DNA of 7,085 bases from the NCBI GenBank assembly GCA_038240015.1, contig JBBSEF010000122.1, positions 1-7,085 of the forward strand. Reading direction: 5' to 3'. Shown here piece after piece: positions 1 through 5,922 of the stretch (positions are counted from its first letter, which is position 1; each line of letters begins with the position of its first letter). The DNA comes from CAHJXF01 sp038240015. GTDB lineage: Bacteria > Pseudomonadota > Gammaproteobacteria > Burkholderiales > Burkholderiaceae_D. The notes beneath the pieces are model-generated. The model made no database searches and had not been told where the DNA came from. It saw nothing but the letters and a program-made list of their open reading frames with translations. The translations under genes were made by a program, and so were the position numbers.

Positions 1-1
1 C

Positions 2-631
2 GACTCGCACAACGACGCGGGCTTCAACTCGTTCTTCAAGACCGGCTGGAAGCGCTTCTATCTGAAGTGGTACGACGAGGCGCATCCATCTGCCGCCGCG
101 CTCTGTCCGCAGACGACCGCGTTGTTGCGCGAGATTCCCGAAGTCAAGGCGGCGATGTTTGCCGAGTTGCCCGACGGCGCGAAGCTCGGCCGCCATCGAG
201 ATCCCTATGCGGGATCGCTGCGCTATCACCTGGGTCTCTCGACGCCCAACGACGATCGCTGCTTTCTCGACGTCGATGGCCAGCGCTACAGTTGGCGCGA
301 CGGAAAGGGCGTGGTGTTCGACGAGACCTTCATCCACTACGCCGAGAATCGCAGCGGCCGGAATCGGCTGATCCTGTTTTGCGACATCGAGCGGCCGATG
401 AAGACGCGCTGGGCACAGGGACTCAATCACTGGCTCGGCAAGAACGTCGTGGCGGCGGGCGCGTCGCCCAACGACGCGGGCGACAAGACCGGCTTCATCA
501 ACAAGATCTTCATCGTCTCGCACGTCGCGGGACAATATCGCCGGCGCTTCAAGCGCTGGAATCCGACCGTGTATCGCGTGACGAAGGCGCTGCTCCTGGT
601 CGCCATCGTCGCGGCGATCGTCTTTCTCTAA
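2..631 (+). CDS. lpxO: LpxO-like lipid A hydroxylase (aspartyl/asparaginyl beta-hydroxylase fold), 5' truncated by window edge
   Basis: The visible 209 residues are the C-terminal part of a 2-oxoglutarate/Fe(II) dioxygenase of the aspartyl/asparaginyl beta-hydroxylase family. Sequence evidence: an HRD motif (codons 194-202) gives the first His and the Asp of the iron-binding triad, in the context HRDPYAGSLRYHLGLSTP. The second His is in DETFIHYAEN (codon 335-337), followed by an Arg (365-367) in NRLILFCDIERP, the expected 2-oxoglutarate-binding position. The last 16 residues (ALLLVAIVAAIVFL region) form a hydrophobic C-terminal anchor, as in membrane-bound LpxO. Salmonella LpxO is about 300 residues, so roughly 90 N-terminal residues lie outside the window. 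LpxO adds a 2-hydroxyl group to an acyl chain of lipid A at the inner membrane. The exact substrate is inferred; a related peptide or aspartyl hydroxylase role cannot be excluded. The gene ends 22 bp from a convergent small gene. Confidence 0.85.
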   Translation, partial: DSHNDAGFNSFFKTGWKRFYLKWYDEAHPSAAALCPQTTALLREIPEVKAAMFAELPDGAKLGRHRDPYAGSLRYHLGLSTPNDDRCFLDVDGQRYSWRDGKGVVFDETFIHYAENRSGRNRLILFCDIERPMKTRWAQGLNHWLGKNVVAAGASPNDAGDKTGFINKIFIVSHVAGQYRRRFKRWNPTVYRVTKALLLVAIVAAIVFL

Positions 632-653
632 AACGAGCTTTCGGTGGCGCAGC

Positions 654-788
654 CTATTTTTTCTTCTGCCGCTCCGGCACCACCGTCGTCGTCACCGGCT
701 TCACGGCGCCACTCGAAATCGCTTTTGCCGGAGACTTGTCCTTCTTCGGCTTCTTGACTTCCTTGTTGCTGCGCTGACCCTTGGACAT
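654..788 (-). CDS. Small Lys-rich conserved hypothetical protein (44 aa)
   Basis: A complete short reading frame from ATG (788) to TAG (654) encodes 44 residues that begin MSKGQRSNKEVKKPKKDK and end PERQKKK. Twelve residues are Lys and two are Arg, so the protein is strongly basic. There is no hydrophobic segment or signal peptide, and it is probably disordered. An AGAGGAG Shine-Dalgarno sits 6 nt before the ATG, which fixes this start over the longer upstream extension of the same frame. From memory, small proteins opening with MSKGQRSNKE-KKPKK occur widely in betaproteobacteria as hypothetical proteins; this could not be checked here. Function is unknown. Nucleic-acid or ribosome binding is a guess from charge only. 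It faces lpxO tail to tail with 22 bp between the stop codons. Confidence 0.78.
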   Translation of the reverse strand: MSKGQRSNKEVKKPKKDKSPAKAISSGAVKPVTTTVVPERQKKK

Positions 789-794
789 GAAGAT

Positions 795-801
795 CTCCTC
801 T
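795..801 (-). promoter_or_regulatory. Shine-Dalgarno of the 44-aa small gene
   Basis: On the minus strand this reads AGAGGAG, an excellent match to the anti-Shine-Dalgarno, 6 nt upstream of the ATG at 788. It is the main evidence that the short form, and not a longer in-frame extension starting near 882, is the translated product. Confidence 0.75.
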
Positions 802-997
802 GGCAATTGGTTTGATGGCGGTGCGAGCGGCACACCGGCCCGACGTGGAGGCGGCGTGTTGGCACATGGGCGATGGTATCAAGCGGCAACGATCGAAGCG
901 CGGACCCGTCGTTGGTTCGACGCGCGACGCGATGTGCAGCGCGGCGTGCTGTGCGGATCGCTCACGAGCGGTGCGGCCGTAGGCCTTTGAAGCGTCG

Positions 998-2059
998 TTG
1001 AACCCCTCGCCCCCTATCCAGCGTCAAGCGGTCGTTGCCGATCTCTCGCATTGCGACACGATTATCGACGCGCGCTCGCCGGCCGAGTTCGCGCTCGACC
1101 ACATACCGGGTGCAATCAACTGCCCGGCTCTTTCCGACGAAGAACGCCGTCTGGTCGGGACGCTTTACGAGGAGCGCGGCGCGTTCGAGGCGCGACGCGT
1201 GGGCGGCGCGATGGTCGCGACCCATCTGGCGACGTACCTGCGCGGAAGTTTTGCCGACAAGCCGCGCGACTGGAAGCCGATCGTCTATTGCTGGCGCGGC
1301 GGCCTTCGCAGCGGCGCGATGGTGCAATGGTTGCGACTGGTCGGCTGGGACGCACGCCAACTCGCCGGTGGGCACAAACAATGGCGCAAGCACGTCGTCG
1401 CGCAGATCGAGAGCCTTGCCCCGCAGCTGCAACTGCGCGTGCTGTGCGGGCCCACCGGAAGCGCGAAGACGCGCATCCTGCAAGCGTTGGCGGACGCGGG
1501 GGAGCAGACGCTCGACCTCGAGGCCTGCGCCGATCACAAGGGTTCGGTGCTGGGCGGGCTGCCCGGCATCGCGCAACCGTCGCAGAAGAAATTCGAAACG
1601 CGTATCGCGACGCACCTCGCGAATGTCGATACGACGCGCCTTCTGTATGTCGAAGCCGAGAGTCGAAAGATCGGACGCCTCGCCGTGCCGACGCCGCTCT
1701 TGTCGCGACTGCGCGAGAGCCCGTGCATCGCGATCGATGCGGACGTGCGGGCGCGTGTCGACTATCTGTTGCGCGACTACGCGTATCTGGGCGACGAGCC
1801 CACAATATTTGCGCGTCAACTCGGACTGCTGCACGAGTTGCATTCGAAGCAGACCATCGGGCGATGGCAGCAGTGGGCGCGCGACCGCATGCTGGCGCCG
1901 CTGTTCGCCGAATTGCTCACGCTTCATTACGACCCTCAATACGCGCGTTCGCAGAACCGGCACCTGCAGCAACTGCCGCAGGCGCGACATGTCGAGTGGA
2001 CGGCGCTCGACGCCGCCGAGCTTGCCGAGCTCAGCGCGAGAATCATCGCAATCGGCTAG
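998..2059 (+). CDS. mnmH: tRNA 2-selenouridine synthase MnmH (SelU/YbbB)
   Basis: The protein has 353 residues; E. coli MnmH has 364. An N-terminal rhodanese domain (about residues 14-125) carries the signature IIDARSPAEF and the active-site Cys98 in YCWRGGLRSG, matching the essential Cys of E. coli MnmH. A P-loop ATPase-like domain follows, with GPTGSAKT at 151-158, then LDLEACADHKGS and QPSQKKFET, both typical of the family. MnmH converts 2-thiouridine at the wobble position of tRNA-Lys, -Glu and -Gln to 2-selenouridine through a geranylated intermediate, using selenophosphate made by SelD (not in this window). The start is a TTG: an in-frame TAG at 980-982 closes the frame upstream and the next ATG is about 70 codons inside the rhodanese domain. 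The P-loop has Ala156 where Gly usually precedes the Lys, and HKGS where HRGS is more usual. The radical SAM gene follows after 66 bp. Confidence 0.93.
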   Translation: MNPSPPIQRQAVVADLSHCDTIIDARSPAEFALDHIPGAINCPALSDEERRLVGTLYEERGAFEARRVGGAMVATHLATYLRGSFADKPRDWKPIVYCWRGGLRSGAMVQWLRLVGWDARQLAGGHKQWRKHVVAQIESLAPQLQLRVLCGPTGSAKTRILQALADAGEQTLDLEACADHKGSVLGGLPGIAQPSQKKFETRIATHLANVDTTRLLYVEAESRKIGRLAVPTPLLSRLRESPCIAIDADVRARVDYLLRDYAYLGDEPTIFARQLGLLHELHSKQTIGRWQQWARDRMLAPLFAELLTLHYDPQYARSQNRHLQQLPQARHVEWTALDAAELAELSARIIAIG

Positions 2060-2125
2060 TCTCGGCCAGCGCGCTCGTGCATAGCGCCGCGAACCGACGC
2101 AGGCCCTCCCGGTCGTACCATTCCC

Positions 2126-3412
2126 ATGAATCTGACGGAAAAACTTTCGATCCTTGCCGACGCGGCCAAGTACGACGCGTCGTGTGCCTCATCGGGCGCG
2201 GAGAAGCGCAATTCGCTCGGCGGCAAAGGCATCGGCTCGACCGAAGGGATGGGCATCTGCCACAGCTACGCACCGGATGGCCGCTGCGTGTCCCTGCTGA
2301 AAATCCTGCTGACCAATTTCTGCACATACGACTGCCTGTATTGCGTCAATCGCGTTTCGTCGAACACCCCCCGCGCGCGCTTCACGGTCGATGAAGTCGT
2401 CGGGCTCACGCTCGACTTCTACAAGCGTAACTACATCGAGGGGCTGTTCCTTTCGTCGGGAATCATTCAGAGCCCCGACTACACGATGGAGCAGGTGGTC
2501 GAGGTTGCGAAGAAGCTGCGCGAAGAACACGACTTCCGCGGCTACATCCACTTGAAGACGATCCCCGACGCGAGCGATGCGTTGCTCGCCGAGGCCGGGC
2601 GCTACGCCGATCGGCTGTCGATCAACATCGAGTTGCCGTCGCTCGAGGCGATGAAGTCGCTGGCGCCCGAGAAGGACGCGCGCGCAATCCGCGTCTCGAT
2701 GGGCCGGCTGCGCGAAAAGATCGACGCCGCGAAAGGTGAACGGCGCGACGCGACCAGGACCGCGGTCGCGCAACTCAAGCGCGTGACCGCGCCTGCACGT
2801 TTTTCCACCGGCGGCCAGAGTACGCAGATGATCGTGGGCGCCGATGCCAGCGACGATGCGCGCATTCTTTCGGTGAGCTCCAACCTCTACGGCTCTTATC
2901 GCTTGAAGCGCGTCTACTACTCGGCCTTCAGCCCGATTCCCCATGCGAGTGGAGCCCTGCCGCTGAAGGCGCCCCCGCTCATGCGCGAGCACCGGCTCTA
3001 TCAGGCCGACTGGCTAATGCGCTTCTATGGATTCGCGGCTGATGAAATCGTGCAGCGTGCTGACGGCATGCTCGATCTCGACGTCGATCCCAAACTGGCC
3101 TGGGCGCTCGCCCATCGCGAGCGCTTTCCGGTCGACGTCAATCGCGCATCTCGTGAAGACTTGTTGCGCGTCCCGGGGCTCGGCTCGAAGACGGTCGAGC
3201 GGCTGATCGCGTCGCGGCGCCATCGACGCATCCGTACAGCCGATCTCGAGCGGCTGCGGGTTGCGATGCGCAAGGTGCTTCCATTCGTCACGCTGGCCGA
3301 CCATCGATCGAGCTCGCGCGAGCTCGACGCCGAAGAGCTGCGGTCGCGTCTCGCGCGCGCGGCGAAAGACGACAAGTCGGCGCGGGGTGCGCAGCTGGCG
3401 TTGTTCGCCTGA
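2126..3412 (+). CDS. Putative DNA modification/repair radical SAM protein with C-terminal helix-hairpin-helix
   Basis: The 428 residues start MNLTEKLSILADAAKYD, the normal N-terminus of this family, so the ATG at 2126 is right despite no clear Shine-Dalgarno. CX3CX2C (Cys66, Cys70, Cys73 in CTYDCLYC) binds the radical SAM [4Fe-4S] cluster. Additional Cys20, Cys45 and Cys54 lie just upstream, the last two in GICHSYAPDGRC. Family landmarks follow: NYIEGLFLSSGI, GYIHLKTIPDA, DRLSINIELPS, GGQSTQMIVGA (229-239) and LKRVYYSAFSP. Residues 337-365 (DVNRASREDLLRVPGLGSK) form a helix-hairpin-helix typical of DNA binding. I recognise it as the radical SAM family that co-occurs with UdgX-type glycosylases (TIGR03916 type). 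The substrate is unknown. The next gene begins 3 bp after the stop, so the two are almost surely co-translated. The C-terminal 50 residues are charged and probably flexible. Confidence 0.9.
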   Translation: MNLTEKLSILADAAKYDASCASSGAEKRNSLGGKGIGSTEGMGICHSYAPDGRCVSLLKILLTNFCTYDCLYCVNRVSSNTPRARFTVDEVVGLTLDFYKRNYIEGLFLSSGIIQSPDYTMEQVVEVAKKLREEHDFRGYIHLKTIPDASDALLAEAGRYADRLSINIELPSLEAMKSLAPEKDARAIRVSMGRLREKIDAAKGERRDATRTAVAQLKRVTAPARFSTGGQSTQMIVGADASDDARILSVSSNLYGSYRLKRVYYSAFSPIPHASGALPLKAPPLMREHRLYQADWLMRFYGFAADEIVQRADGMLDLDVDPKLAWALAHRERFPVDVNRASREDLLRVPGLGSKTVERLIASRRHRRIRTADLERLRVAMRKVLPFVTLADHRSSSRELDAEELRSRLARAAKDDKSARGAQLALFA

Positions 3413-3415
3413 CGC

Positions 3416-5023
3416 GTGCGGCACATCACCCTCGAGCAGGAAACCGATTTTGCGGGGTGGCGATCTGCCGCACGCAGTCTGGTGCTCGAGGGCGTTCTTC
3501 CCGAGCAGATCAGTTGGTCGGTCGGCCACGTTGATAGCTTGTTCGCCGATCCGCCAGCGTCATCGACCCACGGTCGCGCCGCCCAAGAGGTTCTCGACGG
3601 GCCGCGTTTCACCGTACCGCGAGCGTTTCTCGAACGCTGCGCCACCGCCATCCTGCATCGCGACCCCGATCGATTCGCGTTTCTCTTTCACCTACTGTGG
3701 CGCCTGCGACGCGAACCCGAGTTGATCGAAGTAGCCGTCGACAGCGACATCGTGCGACTCGATGCGATGGTCAAGGCCGTCCGGCGCGACCTTCACAAGA
3801 TGAAGGCCTACGTGCGCTTTCGCGAAGTCGCGGTGGCCGACTCCGCAACCGTCAGGCCGCGACCTTCACAAGTCGAGCGCGCGCTGCGCGACGGCGATCA
3901 CTTCAACGTGCTCGCGCCCTCGTCGGTCCCTTGGTTCGTCGCGTGGTTTGAACCGGCGCATTACATCGTCGAAGCGGTCGCCCCTTTCTTCATGCGTCGC
4001 TTCACGACGATGAAGTGGGCGATCCTCACGCCCGATCGCAGCGCGTCGTGGGATGGCGTGGACTTGCGCTTCGGGCCCGGCGCTGCGCGCGGCGACGCGC
4101 CCGATGGCGATGCACTCGAAGACTTGTGGCGCAGCTATTACGCCAACATCTTCAACCCCGCGCGCCTGAAGTTCGCGACCATGCAGGGTCAGATGCCGAA
4201 GAAGTACTGGAAGAACCTGCCCGAGGCGGTGCTGATCGCACCACTCGCAGCAGCGGCGCGTCATCGCACCGAGTCGATGATCTGTGCGCCTGCCATGCGC
4301 GAGCCGTCGCGGACTGCGCGCGTAATGCAGTCCGCCGGACACGTGCGTGCAGCCGGCGCGATCGACTCGGATGAAGACATGCGCGACGAACCAGCACCCG
4401 GCATTTCCGATCTCCAAGACCTCGGCCTTGCGAAACTTGCGCAAGCGGCGCGCGATTGTCGCGCGTGCCCGTTGTGGGAGCCGGCCACGCAGATCGTGTT
4501 CGGTGAAGGCGCTCATCACGCTCGCATCGTATTGGTGGGCGAGCAGCCCGGCGATCAAGAAGATCTCGCAGGTCGTCCCTTCGTCGGACCTGCGGGTCGA
4601 CTGCTCGACCGCGCTCTCGCCGAAGCGGGAGTAAGCCGCGAGACGCTCTATGTCACCAACGCGGTCAAGCACTTCAAGTTCATCGTGCGCGGCAAGCGGC
4701 GTTTGCATCAATCGCCCAAGGTGACCGAGATCCGCGCGTGTCATCCGTGGCTGGACGCGGAAATTGCGCGCGTGAAGCCGCAGCTTGTCGTTGCGATGGG
4801 CGCGACCGCGGCGCACAGCGTGTTCGGGCGCGCGACCCCGATCGAGAAGAACCGGCGGCAGTTCTTCGAGCATGAGATGGGCGGCTGTCGCACGCGCGTG
4901 ATGGTGACGGTGCATCCGTCGTATCTGCTGCGGCTGCCCGATGAAGAGGCGAAGGCCCGAGCGTATGCGGCATTCGTGGAGGATCTGCGCATGGCGCGCA
5001 GCGTAGAGACGATGGAGGCCTGA
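3416..5023 (+). CDS. udgX: DUF4130-like domain fused to UdgX-type uracil-DNA glycosylase
   Basis: The protein has 535 residues and two domains. Residues ~80-285 match the DUF4130/'probable DNA metabolism protein' family (TIGR03915 type): MKAYVRF (129-135), WFEP (177-180), RFTTMKW (to 201), YYANIFNPARL (241-251) and MPKKYWKNLPEA (260-271). After a low-complexity linker (~286-335) comes a UdgX domain: CRAC (Cys348, Cys351) for the Fe-S cluster, GEQPGDQED (375-383), VKHFKF (417-422), the KRRLH loop (427-431), Cys442 in RACHPW, and HPSYL (500-504). KRRLH distinguishes UdgX from ordinary family 4 glycosylases: in mycobacterial UdgX the His of this loop attacks the abasic sugar and leaves the enzyme covalently bound to DNA at the former uracil. 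His431 is the equivalent here. The start is GTG at 3416, with no Shine-Dalgarno and only 3 bp after the radical SAM stop, suggesting translational coupling. Which lesion the fusion acts on in vivo is not known. Confidence 0.92.
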   Translation: MRHITLEQETDFAGWRSAARSLVLEGVLPEQISWSVGHVDSLFADPPASSTHGRAAQEVLDGPRFTVPRAFLERCATAILHRDPDRFAFLFHLLWRLRREPELIEVAVDSDIVRLDAMVKAVRRDLHKMKAYVRFREVAVADSATVRPRPSQVERALRDGDHFNVLAPSSVPWFVAWFEPAHYIVEAVAPFFMRRFTTMKWAILTPDRSASWDGVDLRFGPGAARGDAPDGDALEDLWRSYYANIFNPARLKFATMQGQMPKKYWKNLPEAVLIAPLAAAARHRTESMICAPAMREPSRTARVMQSAGHVRAAGAIDSDEDMRDEPAPGISDLQDLGLAKLAQAARDCRACPLWEPATQIVFGEGAHHARIVLVGEQPGDQEDLAGRPFVGPAGRLLDRALAEAGVSRETLYVTNAVKHFKFIVRGKRRLHQSPKVTEIRACHPWLDAEIARVKPQLVVAMGATAAHSVFGRATPIEKNRRQFFEHEMGGCRTRVMVTVHPSYLLRLPDEEAKARAYAAFVEDLRMARSVETMEA

Positions 5024-5051
5024 AGTTACGGCGCGTGCCGCACTCGATCGC

Positions 5052-5061
5052 TGAAGCTTCA
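5052..5061. repeat. 10-bp perfect palindrome upstream of higBA
   Basis: TGAAGCTTCA reads the same on both strands and lies 20 bp before the predicted higBA -35 element. It could be an extra regulator site or a chance palindrome. It has no T-tract, so it is not a terminator for the preceding gene. Confidence 0.35.
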
Positions 5062-5080
5062 TCGCGGACGGCCACACTGT

Positions 5081-5109
5081 TTGACGGATTCCGTGGCACG
5101 GAACACAAT
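5081..5109 (+). promoter_or_regulatory. Predicted sigma-70 promoter of higBA
   Basis: TTGACG (5081-5086) matches five of six bases of the -35 consensus. After exactly 17 bp comes CACAAT (5104-5109), four of six bases of the -10 consensus. A start of transcription 6-8 nt downstream of the -10 would fall at about 5115-5117, on the toxin ATG itself. The 17-bp spacer is almost wholly occupied by a palindrome. Confidence 0.65.
5089..5103. promoter_or_regulatory. Candidate HigA operator (perfect 7+1+7 palindrome)
   Basis: TTCCGTG G CACGGAA is a perfect inverted repeat with a single central base. It sits between the -35 and -10 hexamers of the predicted promoter, 11 bp before the higB ATG. HigA antitoxins are dimeric helix-turn-helix repressors that bind such palindromes at their own promoter, so binding here would block RNA polymerase. 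The link to HigA is inferred from position. Confidence 0.7.
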
Positions 5110-5114
5110 GAGAC

Positions 5115-5393
5115 ATGATTCTCTCGTTCGCGAGTTCCGATACCGAGGCTCTCTTCAGAAGCCGATCTGTGCCTCGGTTCAAGAACATTGAGCGAATGGC
5201 GAGGCGCAAGCTCTTGCAGTTGCACGCGACCACGGAACTGGCGACGTTGAGGTTGCCACCAGGCAATCAATTGGAAGCACTGAAAGGCAATCGCAAGGGT
5301 CAGCACAGCATTCGCGTCAACGATCAATGGCGTGTGTGCTTCGTGTGGAAAGCGGATGGGGCACACCACGTCGAAATCGTGGATTACCACTAG
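5115..5393 (+). CDS. higB: HigB toxin, RelE/ParE-superfamily mRNA interferase
   Basis: The product has 92 residues, the usual HigB length, with the family opening MI-SF and signature regions LPPGNQLEALKGNRKGQ (47-63), SIRVNDQWRVCF (65-76) and the terminal VEIVDYH. Well-studied HigB toxins cleave mRNA on the ribosome. The C-terminal Asp90-Tyr91-His92 coincides with the catalytic DYH of Proteus vulgaris HigB. The fourth residue proposed there, His54, is Glu54 here, as in the GNRLEALKG subgroup of the family. The toxin gene precedes the antitoxin gene, the characteristic higBA order. No convincing Shine-Dalgarno precedes the ATG, and the predicted transcript starts at or next to it, so translation may be leaderless. 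All landmark residues are intact, so the toxin is probably functional. Confidence 0.95.
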   Translation: MILSFASSDTEALFRSRSVPRFKNIERMARRKLLQLHATTELATLRLPPGNQLEALKGNRKGQHSIRVNDQWRVCFVWKADGAHHVEIVDYH

Positions 5394-5396
5394 GAG
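5392..5396 (+). promoter_or_regulatory. higA: Shine-Dalgarno of higA overlapping the higB stop
   Basis: AGGAG begins inside the TAG stop of higB and lies 8 nt before the higA ATG at 5405. A second GAGGAG directly abuts the ATG and is too close to act by itself. The site fixes the higA start at 5405, although the frame stays open further upstream inside higB. It also contrasts with the toxin gene, which has no such site. Confidence 0.75.
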
Positions 5397-5404
5397 TAGA
5401 GGAG

Positions 5405-5719
5405 ATGGCCAAGCTGCTTGACGAAATTCACCCCGGCGAAATTTTGCTGGAAGACTTCATGAAGCCGATGGAAATCAGCGCGCGCAAGTTGGCCGCGGAC
5501 ATCGACGTATCACCAAGCCGCGTCAGCGAAATCGTGAACGGCCAGCGGCCCATCACTGCCGACACGGCGCTGCGTTTGGGCCTGTTCTTCAGGATGGAAC
5601 CGCGCTTCTGGCTGAATCTTCAAACTGAATACGACATGCGCGTCGCCAATCGCGAGTTGCGCAAGAAGATTGCGCCGCGCATTCGGGCATTCACGCCGGT
5701 TGCTGCTTCGCTCGGTTGA
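5405..5719 (+). CDS. higA: HigA antitoxin, XRE-family helix-turn-helix repressor
   Basis: The protein has 104 residues starting MAKLLDEIHPGEILLEDFM, the typical HigA N-terminus. The helix-turn-helix spans about residues 22-62 (MEISARKLAADI, then recognition helix SPSRVSEIV at 36-44), followed by NGQRPITADTALRLGLFF and FWLNLQTEYDM, the hallmark of the HigA (VapI-like) family. It should bind and neutralise HigB and repress the operon, probably through the palindrome at 5089-5103. The gene starts 11 bp after the higB stop. The frame extends upstream to 5327 inside higB, but the AGGAG at 5392-5396 and homology at the N-terminus both favour 5405. It ends at a TGA with no clear rho-independent terminator directly after it. 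Confidence 0.95.
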   Translation: MAKLLDEIHPGEILLEDFMKPMEISARKLAADIDVSPSRVSEIVNGQRPITADTALRLGLFFRMEPRFWLNLQTEYDMRVANRELRKKIAPRIRAFTPVAASLG

Positions 5720-5758
5720 GCTGGCAGGATTCAACGGGCATTCGGGTACAACTTGAAT

Positions 5759-5776
5759 TTCGGCTCTCGATCCGAA
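5759..5776. repeat. Small inverted repeat downstream of higA
   Basis: TTCGG, 8 bases, then CCGAA form a 5-bp stem. It lies 39 bp after the higA stop and 20 bp before a longer hairpin with the same loop length. No T-tract follows, so it is not a standard terminator. It may be part of a short interspersed intergenic element. Confidence 0.35.
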
Positions 5777-5796
5777 GCGGACAGCAATCCACCGGG

Positions 5797-5820
5797 TGCT
5801 GCACTATCCAGCGTGCAGCA
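5797..5820. repeat. 8-bp perfect hairpin downstream of higA
   Basis: TGCTGCAC and GTGCAGCA are perfectly complementary around an 8-base loop. The right arm overlaps one copy of a direct repeat, CAGCAATCC (5782-5790 and 5816-5824, spaced 34 bp). There is no run of T after it. Apart from these repeats and the small hairpin at 5759, I see no gene in 5720-5922. Confidence 0.5.
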
Positions 5821-5922
5821 ATCCGACGACTGGAGACGGCTCAAACCGAGGGTCAGAGATGGGTCTTGTGATAGCTCTTATAAAACGGTGATGACCTTAA
5901 TGGTTGCAGCGCCCACTGATAC

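Noticed and set aside
67..777. 236-codon plus-strand frame overlapping lpxO
   Set aside because: Arg/Ser-rich shadow of lpxO in another frame; it also runs through the convergent small gene.
628..882. Longer 84-residue minus-strand frame over the small-gene region
   Set aside because: It is in a different frame or start from the MSKGQRS product at its 3' half and lacks a ribosome site; the 44-residue product with AGAGGAG is better supported.
959..970. CGCTC-AC-GAGCG mini palindrome before mnmH as an operator or terminator
   Set aside because: Five-base arms around a 2-base centre are expected by chance in GC-rich DNA; no promoter elements or T-tract accompany it.
962..1990. 342-codon open frame on the minus strand opposite mnmH
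   Set aside because: It is an Arg/Ala-rich shadow of a GC-rich gene with no recognisable domain; mnmH on the plus strand has clear rhodanese and P-loop motifs.
3866..5266. 466-codon minus-strand frame opposite the DUF4130-UdgX gene
   Set aside because: No family motifs, composition is typical of antisense GC-rich frames, and it overlaps a strongly supported plus-strand gene and the higBA promoter.
5710..5760. Possible integron attC site after higA, since higBA is common in cassettes (GTTGAGC and ATTCAAC resemble core sites)
   Set aside because: The two core-like motifs lie only about 11 bp apart in the wrong arrangement, no matching distal core is found, and no integrase or second cassette is present.
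5797..5830. Rho-independent terminator for higBA
   Set aside because: The 8-bp hairpin is good but no T-tract follows it.
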